Assembly: GCA_015206945.1 (NCBI GenBank)
Contig: JADEXV010000002.1
Span: forward strand, 1-64,000
Direction: 5' to 3'
Source: Nostocales cyanobacterium LEGE 12452
Lineage (GTDB): Bacteria; Cyanobacteriota; Cyanobacteriia; Cyanobacteriales; Nostocaceae
DNA length: 64,000 bases
Positions 57,671 to 64,000 of this stretch are shown one piece after another. The notes beneath the pieces were generated by a model. It worked only from the letters and a program-made list of their open reading frames with translations, had not been told where the DNA came from and ran no database searches. The number at the start of each line of letters is the position of its first letter. The first letter of the stretch is position 1. The position numbers and the translations under genes were made by a program.

Positions 57671-57901
57671 ATGGCTGATATCAAGGTTAATGATTTATTG
57701 AATCTTAATCCGGCTGGTGCGGAGTTGTTTAACGATTCTGAAAGTTTCATGAAAGATTTGAGCGATGAGAACGAGCAAATGGGAGTAATTGGCGGTATGA
57801 GAAACTTATCTGATGTATATGATGTATATTGTTTGCTACCTACTTGTCTGGATACGGGCGCAGTAGGTAGTAATACAGTAATTATAGTTCACGCTGTCTA
57901 G
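57671..57901 (+). CDS. Lanthipeptide precursor C (second leader type, two-Cys core)
   Basis: A 76-residue peptide from ATG 57671; the frame extends upstream to 57626, but the later start has an AAAGG site and gives a standard leader. Residues 1-42 form a leader with N-P-A-G-A-E-L-F-N-D-S-E-S-F ending in Gly-Gly (41-42), a type I associate with cyanobacterial class II lanthipeptides. The core (43-76) has Ser47, Thr58, Thr62, Ser67, Thr69 and Cys54, Cys59, enough for two thioether rings. It is the best LanM substrate candidate. It ends 76 bases from the convergent isomerase gene. Confidence 0.8.
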   Translation: MADIKVNDLLNLNPAGAELFNDSESFMKDLSDENEQMGVIGGMRNLSDVYDVYCLLPTCLDTGAVGSNTVIIVHAV

Positions 57902-57923
57902 ACATTAAAGCAGCCTTCATAGC

Positions 57924-57960
57924 AGCCAGCAGCTTATTGTTACAGTGAGACTTGCTGGCT
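57924..57960. terminator. Possible bidirectional terminator between the RiPP and export operons
   Basis: An 8-bp stem (57924-57931 with 57953-57960) with a long 21-base loop is followed by AATTTTC. It lies between the convergent precursor C and isomerase genes, so it could stop both transcripts. The long loop makes it weak evidence. Confidence 0.35.
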
Positions 57961-57976
57961 AATTTTCTGGGATTTT

Positions 57977-58714
57977 CTACTTAATATTCTGCAAAAATTC
58001 ACCTTTTTCTATGGACTGTTTCAACCATCCACCAAACAAATCATTCATAATTTTATAGCGTAACTTATCATCTAATTGTGCTTGAATAATCTCTTCAACT
58101 AAAATCAGGTGTACCCCCTTAGAGGTCACTACTGGTTTAAGAATTTGAGGTGGTGTAGCAGCAAAAACAGCAGCCGAAATTTCTGGCTTTAAATCCTGGC
58201 GTTGCACTATCCCCAAATATCCCCCTTTTCGGCGTAACTCAGTATTCTGAATATATTGATGAGCCACATCATAGAATCTCATCTCACCTTCTTTAACAGC
58301 ATAGAAGAGTTCTATTGCCAAGTCTTCATCATCTAATACAACCTCATACATGACCGCAACAGCATAGTCTAGTTGATGTTCAAAAAAGTAAGGTTCTATT
58401 TTATCTGCAAACAGTTGTTGGCTTAACTTCTCAAAAACTACAGTATTGTTGACTATTTCTTCAAAATCATCTAAGGATAAGTTATGTTTTTCTAGCCATA
58501 TCCAAGTCTCTTCAGCACTGGTGAGTTTATTCATTAAGCGGAATAGATCTGCTGCTTTTTGAAGTTCCTCAGTTTCTACTTTGATACCAGTTTCTTCAGC
58601 AGCAGATGTAATCACTTTGCGGGTAACAATCTGCTCAACTATCTCAGGTATTTTACAGGATAGCTTGATTTGGTGAAGAATATCTTCGTTGGTAATGGTG
58701 ATAGGTTGTGACAT
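57977..58714 (-). CDS. Parvulin-type (SurA/PpiC-like) peptidyl-prolyl isomerase of the export set
   Basis: A 245-residue protein. The C-terminal half (about 125-225) has the parvulin pattern: E-L-R-R-K-G-G-Y-L-G, then K-P-V-V-T-S-K-G-V-H-L-I-L-V-E-E. The N-terminal half is helical as in SurA chaperone regions. No signal peptide is seen, so it may act on the cytoplasmic side. In cyanobacterial bacteriocin loci such proteins sit with HlyD and C39 transporters. It lies 171 bases downstream of the HlyD gene. Confidence 0.78.
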   Translation of the reverse strand: MSQPITITNEDILHQIKLSCKIPEIVEQIVTRKVITSAAEETGIKVETEELQKAADLFRLMNKLTSAEETWIWLEKHNLSLDDFEEIVNNTVVFEKLSQQLFADKIEPYFFEHQLDYAVAVMYEVVLDDEDLAIELFYAVKEGEMRFYDVAHQYIQNTELRRKGGYLGIVQRQDLKPEISAAVFAATPPQILKPVVTSKGVHLILVEEIIQAQLDDKLRYKIMNDLFGGWLKQSIEKGEFLQNIK

Positions 58715-58885
58715 GATTTTGTTCTTAATTAATAGTGAGTTGGTTATTTACCGTATACCACCAGATAATAAATTCCCTGGCTAATAGTTAAAGTACTCTT
58801 TCAGTATGCAGCTAGGATTAGAATCTCTGGCTGATTAGTGCGGAAAGGTAAAATTTCAATTAGCCCCCAAGCTTATATGAAATTC

Positions 58886-60484
58886 CTACAATTTCACCCC
58901 ACCCTGCTGCAACTGCTTAAACGGATCAAGCAGAAAATCAATAATCCGACGCTGGCGCACAATTACCTCAGCTGTCGCCGTATCCCCAGGACGCAAGGCA
59001 ATACACTTATTAGGCGAGGGAATACAATTTTGTTTTAGGGCAATTTCCAAGTCATAAGCTGCCACCTTCCCATTAGGTGTTTCCACTTCTATAGTAGTAG
59101 GAGAAATCTCTAACAATTCTCCTTCCAGCACGCCATAATCTTGAAACGGATAAGCATCAAACTTTAACTTGACTGACAATCCTTTTCGCAAAAAACCACT
59201 CTCATTTGTCGCCATTTGCGCCCGAATTATTAAAGGCGAACCTTGGGGTGCAATCTCTGCAATCATTGCTCCAGGCTGCACCACAGACCCAGCCCGTTGT
59301 ATCGGTAAATGAAAAACTTTACCATTCACGGTGGCTCTTAACTCTCGTTGTCCTAACTGAAACTTTAACGAGACAATCTGACTCTTACTTTGAGCAATTT
59401 CTGCTTGAAGTGTAGTAATTTGTGTTTCCAAATTCTTCTGTTGTTCGTTAATTTTTAGCAAAGCAAGCTTATTTGAACGAGTCAAGGTCTGATAACTCCT
59501 TTCCTGTTCTTTCAGTCGCAAATGTGCCTGTTCAATATCTGCATTTGCTTGCCGAATAGTCCGCTCATAACTACTCTGTTGTTCTACCAAACGTAATTTA
59601 GCCTGCTGAATATCTGACTTATTTTGTTCGTATAACTGTTGCTTTTCTTTAGCAATATCTTGCTTTTGCACAACATTAATTTCTGGTACAACTCCTGACT
59701 GCCAAAGACTCCGATAGCGTTCAACTTCCCGCTCGGTACTCGCTAAACTACTGTTTACTAACTTATTAGCAGTTTGACTATGTTCAAGAGTTTGTCGTGC
59801 CTGATTGACTTGAGCTAATTTTTCATCTTTTTGTAAGTCATAGGAATTCCTCAGAGCATTCATATTCTGTCGTGCTTGATCAATTTGAGCCTGTTTTTCT
59901 AACTGTTGAGATTGGTTCTGTTGCTGTTGTGTTGTTAAAGATACAACTAACTGACTTTTAGATGAATTTAACTGAGAAAGGCGATTTAATTGTCCCTCCA
60001 ATTTATCCTGTGCCTGCCGCAATTCTGCCTTAACTAATTCCGATTCCAACACCAATAAAGTCTGCCCAGCTTTCACTAAATCACCTTCCTTTACTCGAAT
60101 TTCGGCAACAGTACCCGCCACAGCAGCATCGAGTCTAACCGTCTTTCCCTTTGGCTCAAGTCGCCCTCTTGCCGTACCCGTTTCATCTACCTTAGATAGC
60201 ATCGCCCAAGGTAAAATGATCGACACAAACACCACCAAAAAATATAGCAATCCCCTTGTCCAAACTTGGGGTAAGCTATCAAGTAAATCTTTGGTTGCGT
60301 AAGCCCAATCATCAGTTGATATGGCTGGTGTTTGCTCTCTTAAAATTTCCTTGCCCTGTTCTATCTCATAGATTTGGGTTTGAACCTTTCCATTTAATGT
60401 GTTTGGCATGATTTTCCTGATATCAATTTTGGATTTTGGGAGTAGGGAGATAACAAAAGCTTCCTGCTTATCTTCTTTTTTCAC
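58886..60484 (-). CDS. HlyD-family periplasmic adaptor of the peptide exporter
   Basis: A 532-residue membrane fusion protein. A long cytoplasmic start (about 1-75) precedes one membrane helix at about 78-98, a biotinyl-lipoyl half-motif (T-V-A-E-I-R-V-K-E-G-D-L-V-K-A-G-Q), a long Gln-rich coiled coil (about 160-375) and a beta barrel. It starts with GTG overlapping the transporter stop (GTGA at 60481-60484), so the two are translationally coupled. It links the transporter to an outer-membrane channel such as TolC, which must be elsewhere. Confidence 0.9.
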   Translation of the reverse strand: MKKEDKQEAFVISLLPKSKIDIRKIMPNTLNGKVQTQIYEIEQGKEILREQTPAISTDDWAYATKDLLDSLPQVWTRGLLYFLVVFVSIILPWAMLSKVDETGTARGRLEPKGKTVRLDAAVAGTVAEIRVKEGDLVKAGQTLLVLESELVKAELRQAQDKLEGQLNRLSQLNSSKSQLVVSLTTQQQQNQSQQLEKQAQIDQARQNMNALRNSYDLQKDEKLAQVNQARQTLEHSQTANKLVNSSLASTEREVERYRSLWQSGVVPEINVVQKQDIAKEKQQLYEQNKSDIQQAKLRLVEQQSSYERTIRQANADIEQAHLRLKEQERSYQTLTRSNKLALLKINEQQKNLETQITTLQAEIAQSKSQIVSLKFQLGQRELRATVNGKVFHLPIQRAGSVVQPGAMIAEIAPQGSPLIIRAQMATNESGFLRKGLSVKLKFDAYPFQDYGVLEGELLEISPTTIEVETPNGKVAAYDLEIALKQNCIPSPNKCIALRPGDTATAEVIVRQRRIIDFLLDPFKQLQQGGVKL

Positions 60485-63210
60485 CCCGCAACATCCAACT
60501 GCTGATGATTGAGATAAAAATAATGTCCACGCTTGGTCATCAGCTCTTGGTGAGTTCCACTCTCAATCAACACGCCGCGATCTAGCACTAAAATCAAATC
60601 TGCATTCCGCACTGTTGAAAGGCGGTGGGCAATTACTAAGGTGGTTCTGCCTTTGAGAATTGTGTTTAAATTCGTCTGAATAATCCTTTCTGACTCTGCA
60701 TCCAGATGGGAAGTCGCTTCATCCAAAATCAACAGCTTGGGATTGCCTAACAACGCTTTAGCGATCGCAATTCTTTGTCGCTGTCCTCCAGACAACATCC
60801 CACCTCCTTCACCAATCTGGGTTTCATAACCCATAGGTAACTTTTTAATAAACTCATCAGCACCCGCCAATCGTGCCGCCTCAATAATCTCTGCCAAAGT
60901 TGCCCCAGGATGTGCCAAGCTAATATTTTCCCGAATCGTTCCGCCAAACAAAAAGGTATCTTGGTCAACTACCCCAACTTGTTCGCGTAAAGAACGCAAC
61001 GAAAGACTGGTAATATCGTGTCCATCAATCAACACTTTGCCATCTGTAGGGGGATATAACCCCAAAACCAGCTTAGAAATCGTGGTTTTACCCGAACCAC
61101 TCCGCCCCACCAAAGCAACCATTTGCCCGCTGTGTACTTCAAAACTGAGATTTTCTAAAACATTGATATCACTTTCAGGGTGATAGCGAAACGTCACGTT
61201 GTCAAAGCGAATGTTACCTTGAATGGGTGGTAAAGATTGCCGCGCCTGATGCTGCAAATCTTCTTCTGGTTCTGCATCTAACACATCATTAATGCGTTCC
61301 ACCGCAATCACCACTTCTTGTAATTGATTCCACAAAACTGTTAATCGTTGGAAGGGTCTAATAATATTTCCCAGCAGCATATTAAATGCTACCAATTGCC
61401 CAATGGTTAACTGGTTGTGAATTACTTGGTATGCCCCAAACCACAGCAAGATGGTAGTTACCACTGCTTCAATTGTGTTGCTGAATATTTGCAAGCGATT
61501 GCTGATAATTTGCCCGGAAAAGTTAGTTTTTACTTCCTTACTTAATAACTCTTCCCAATGCCAACGCACTGTTTGTTCTACTGCTGTAGATTTAACTGTT
61601 CGCACACCAGAAAGGGCTTCAATTAAATAGCTACTTTCATTAGCAACAGCATTAAATATTTCTCTAGAAATCTTTTGTAAAAAAGGTGTGGCAATCAATG
61701 CCAGCAGCAAAAAAGGCGGTACAATTACCAATACTAGCAACGCCATTTTCCAACTGTACCAAAACATCAATCCTAAATAGATAAAGACAGTGACTAAATC
61801 CAGCAGAATAGACAACGCCTCACCGGAGAGAAAGCGTTGAATTTTGCGGTTTTCCTGTACACGAGAGATAATATCCCCCACATAACGCGACTCAAAGTAA
61901 CTCAAGGGTAGCCGTAGGGTATGGCGTATAAATCCTACAATTAGTGCTAAATCGAGCTTATTCGCCGTGTGATCTAACAGATATTGCCGCAACCCCGTCA
62001 TCGCCACACGGAATAAACTAAAAATCAGTAACCCTAACCCCACCGCCGTTAAGGTTAATTCAGAACGCTGCACCACTACGCGGTCTAAAATTAACTGCGT
62101 GAATAAGGGAGTAACAAGTCCAAAAATCTGGATAAATAAGGAAGCAATAAACACTTCCAGCATCACTAAAGAGTGAGGCTTCATTAATTCAAAGAATTGC
62201 CAAAAAGGAGTAGAAGTCTCTTTAGTATCCTTGAGCATTGCTGTCGGTTGCAGCAGCAATGTGTAACCAGTCCAGCTGGCTTTAAATTCCGCGTAGCTGA
62301 GGGTGCGTTGACCAATACCGGGGTCGGCGACAACGACGTGTTTGGGGGTAATTTCGTAGACAACAATGTAATGTTTGCCTTCCCAGTGGGCGATCGCAGG
62401 CAATTTTTGCTTCGCTAATTGGTCAAGACTTGCTTTTACAGGCCGCGTGGCAAACCCAATACTTTCCGCCGCCGCCGATAATCCCCGCAGTGACGAGCCA
62501 TTGCGGTCAACATTGGCGATATCCCGCAGCCGATTTACACTAAAGTTTTTCCCCCAATAGCGAGACACCATTACTAAACAAGCTGCACCGCAATCCGATC
62601 CACTCTGTTGGGCAAAAAACGGATAGCGCCGAATCACACGCTGTAATAAATGCCCTACTCGCTGCGTGGAGTTGGGAAAATAGGCTTTGCTAATCTTTTT
62701 CTCGCGTGGCTTTACTGCTGGCGTTGATAAAATCTTCGTTTCATGAAGCCGTTTTGAGTCAGATGGCAGTACCGGGGTGTTATCTGAGCCCGCCTGTTGG
62801 TGATTACGCGATCGCGCCTTAGCCCACAAATGCTCTCGAATTTGGGGATATTTAGCCATCAATGGCCATAACACTTCACCCGGAACAAAGCATAGTTGTA
62901 AGTCTACTGAAGCCCTTGCTGCATAAGGTTTGAAGTCACCCTCCTTAAACAAGGTAAATTCCCCAAATGAGTCACCTGCCTCTAAAGTGGCGATTAACTC
63001 ATCGGCGCTATCTAGCAACCTGACCTTACCAGCGATCGCAATATAGATTCCTGGTTGAACATCAGTTCCTTGCCAGAATTTGCCGACTTTCGGGTTGATA
63101 AATTTAACTTGTTGAAGACATTGTTGAAATTTCTCTCTCGAAAGAGAATAACCCAGAGTATTGTTGAACTGTTCTAGAGAAACCAGTTGAGCGGATATAT
63201 CTTGCGCCAT
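60481..63210 (-). CDS. Peptidase-containing ABC exporter (cNMP-binding + C39 peptidase + ABC)
   Basis: A 909-residue transporter. Residues about 30-135 resemble a cyclic nucleotide-binding domain. A C39 peptidase follows, with Gln201, Cys207 (S-D-C-G-A-A-C), His280 and Asp296 as the active set. Six membrane helices (about 345-640) and an ABC domain (Walker A G-R-S-G-S-G-K-T-T, signature L-S-G-G-Q, Walker B I-L-D-E-A-T) complete it. It should cut Gly-Gly leaders and export the product. This architecture with HlyD and isomerase is known from cyanobacterial bacteriocin clusters. The start overlaps the upstream gene by 107 bases. Confidence 0.9.
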   Translation of the reverse strand: MAQDISAQLVSLEQFNNTLGYSLSREKFQQCLQQVKFINPKVGKFWQGTDVQPGIYIAIAGKVRLLDSADELIATLEAGDSFGEFTLFKEGDFKPYAARASVDLQLCFVPGEVLWPLMAKYPQIREHLWAKARSRNHQQAGSDNTPVLPSDSKRLHETKILSTPAVKPREKKISKAYFPNSTQRVGHLLQRVIRRYPFFAQQSGSDCGAACLVMVSRYWGKNFSVNRLRDIANVDRNGSSLRGLSAAAESIGFATRPVKASLDQLAKQKLPAIAHWEGKHYIVVYEITPKHVVVADPGIGQRTLSYAEFKASWTGYTLLLQPTAMLKDTKETSTPFWQFFELMKPHSLVMLEVFIASLFIQIFGLVTPLFTQLILDRVVVQRSELTLTAVGLGLLIFSLFRVAMTGLRQYLLDHTANKLDLALIVGFIRHTLRLPLSYFESRYVGDIISRVQENRKIQRFLSGEALSILLDLVTVFIYLGLMFWYSWKMALLVLVIVPPFLLLALIATPFLQKISREIFNAVANESSYLIEALSGVRTVKSTAVEQTVRWHWEELLSKEVKTNFSGQIISNRLQIFSNTIEAVVTTILLWFGAYQVIHNQLTIGQLVAFNMLLGNIIRPFQRLTVLWNQLQEVVIAVERINDVLDAEPEEDLQHQARQSLPPIQGNIRFDNVTFRYHPESDINVLENLSFEVHSGQMVALVGRSGSGKTTISKLVLGLYPPTDGKVLIDGHDITSLSLRSLREQVGVVDQDTFLFGGTIRENISLAHPGATLAEIIEAARLAGADEFIKKLPMGYETQIGEGGGMLSGGQRQRIAIAKALLGNPKLLILDEATSHLDAESERIIQTNLNTILKGRTTLVIAHRLSTVRNADLILVLDRGVLIESGTHQELMTKRGHYFYLNHQQLDVAG

Positions 63211-63859
63211 AAATGTCTGAATCGTTTCCTAATTTTGCGAAGTTCAGAGACAAAAATTCGGAATCATCTGGAATAGCTGCCGATTTCAGGTCACTAATGA
63301 AGATTTTGGAACTCTTAGCCTGCTCATTACTGTTTGCTTCAGAATTGCTGGGTTTTGGTAGTGTGGATAATCCCATCTGTTTGAGCAGTCGCTTGATATG
63401 GCGATCGCTCACCTCAATCCCAAATTCTTTCGCTAGATGTTTCCCTAGCCAGTTTGTTGTCCACCGCCGAAAAGCATAGCCATGATCGCGGGGACTACTT
63501 TTAATTAGTTCTTTTAAACGTTCTAAATACTCGTCATTTACTGCCTTTGGGCGACCAATAGGGCAATCTTGCCATTGGTGCGCCATGCCTGTCCGGGCTA
63601 TATGCATCCAATGCCTTGCTGTAGCTGGACAACACCCCAAAATTTGACAAATTTCTGTTTGAGTTTTTCCTTCATCTGCTAACAACATGATTTCAATACG
63701 TTGTCGGTAAGATTCAGGTAAACCTTTTTCCAAACTTACTAACAGTAATTTCCGCTGAAATGATGTTAAATACTTACTGTTAGTTAGATTTATGTAACTT
63801 GTTTCAATTTTCGTTTGACAGTCGGACATACACGTATAGGTAACTATATTTATAGACAC
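63104..63859 (-). CDS. IS630-type helix-turn-helix protein without transposase core
   Basis: A 251-residue protein. Residues about 30-165 carry the two helix-turn-helix parts of an IS630-type transposase N-terminus (G-K-T-Q-T-E-I-C-Q-I-L-G-C, then G-R-P-K-A-V and the W-x-x-x-x-L-x-x-x-x-G-I-E-V-S segment). The DDE catalytic domain is missing and the last 85 residues are low in recognisable features. The C-terminal 35 codons overlap the exporter start in another frame. It is either a truncated transposase or a transposase-derived DNA-binding regulator of the export operon. Confidence 0.6.
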   Translation of the reverse strand: MSINIVTYTCMSDCQTKIETSYINLTNSKYLTSFQRKLLLVSLEKGLPESYRQRIEIMLLADEGKTQTEICQILGCCPATARHWMHIARTGMAHQWQDCPIGRPKAVNDEYLERLKELIKSSPRDHGYAFRRWTTNWLGKHLAKEFGIEVSDRHIKRLLKQMGLSTLPKPSNSEANSNEQAKSSKIFISDLKSAAIPDDSEFLSLNFAKLGNDSDIYGARYIRSTGFSRTVQQYSGLFSFEREISTMSSTS

Positions 63860-64000
63860 ACAAATGTCTTATAAACGATGCATAAATTTGCAATGTTTAT
63901 ATAGGTAGATATATTGCACAAGCTAATTTTTTCTTGCAACTGTAATACTTATTACGATTTGTTTTTCATTTTATGCAAAAAATAATTTAGTTATGTTTAT
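63860..64000. other. AT-rich region upstream of the HTH/export operon (window end)
   Basis: The last 140 bases are AT-rich and probably contain the promoter of the export operon on the minus strand. No gene is visible; the region is cut by the window end. Confidence 0.4.

Noticed and set aside
57977..63859. Heterocyst-type HetC exporter
   Set aside because: Domain order resembles HetC-type ABC exporters, but the cNMP domain plus HlyD and isomerase neighbours fit the bacteriocin-type set; no het genes are nearby.
1..64000. tRNA, rRNA or CRISPR array
   Set aside because: I saw no cloverleaf with T-loop consensus, no rRNA and no regularly spaced direct repeats with unique spacers.

Overview
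The window comes from the chromosome of a filamentous, heterocyst-type cyanobacterium, most likely Nostoc or a close relative. The evidence is the cyanobacterial split of the RNA polymerase beta' subunit (rpoC1/rpoC2, with a large insertion in rpoC2), photosynthesis genes (ndhS, a CpcT-type lyase, thf1/psb29, hemF), the octamer GCGATCGC (HIP1) throughout, heptamer tandem repeats (STRR) in intergenic DNA, and a family of GC-rich interspersed palindromes typical of Nostocales. I saw no tRNA, rRNA or CRISPR array.

Layout. 1-8 kb is accessory: a type IIG-like restriction-modification gene broken by one in-frame stop, a stand-alone GAF protein with the two-cysteine DXCF signature of cyanobacteriochromes, a VOC protein, a truncated PIN toxin, a MidA-type methyltransferase, a possible one-span membrane peptide and a beta-hydroxyacid dehydrogenase. 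8-15 kb holds an SGNH hydrolase, a repeat-rich membrane-anchored protein, hslO, an SRPBCC protein, a Uma2 remnant and a universal stress protein. 15-29 kb is the conserved block hisD / rpsT-tatD-rpoB-rpoC1-rpoC2. 29-49 kb is mostly housekeeping: a diheme peroxidase-like protein, a DUF2993 protein, a UDP-sugar pair (dehydrogenase plus UDP-glucuronate decarboxylase), a cation/proton antiporter, ndhS, rodA, an Mrp ATPase, hemF, a STAS protein, a CpcT-type lyase, thf1, a holin-like protein, an ExbB/ExbD pair and trmB.

50-64 kb is the most interesting part: a ribosomal peptide (RiPP, lanthipeptide-like) locus. On the plus strand lie two precursor-like peptides sharing a leader type, a small 8-cysteine protein, an APH-type kinase, a HopA1-family protein, a LanM-type synthetase and a third precursor with a different leader. 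Convergent on the minus strand is an export set: an IS630-type HTH protein, a cNMP-binding/C39-peptidase ABC transporter, an HlyD adaptor and a parvulin-type isomerase.

The kinase plus HopA1 pair is the split dehydration machinery known from class V lanthipeptides and thioamitides. Here it sits beside a LanM whose dehydratase domain appears to have lost two key positions (Asp to Asn at residue 373, Thr to Ala at 531), while its cyclase domain keeps all zinc ligands in the ProcM-like CCG form. My inference is a mixed pathway: phosphorylation and elimination by the kinase/HopA1 pair, ring closure by a cyclase-only LanM, leader removal at Gly-Gly and export by the C39 transporter.
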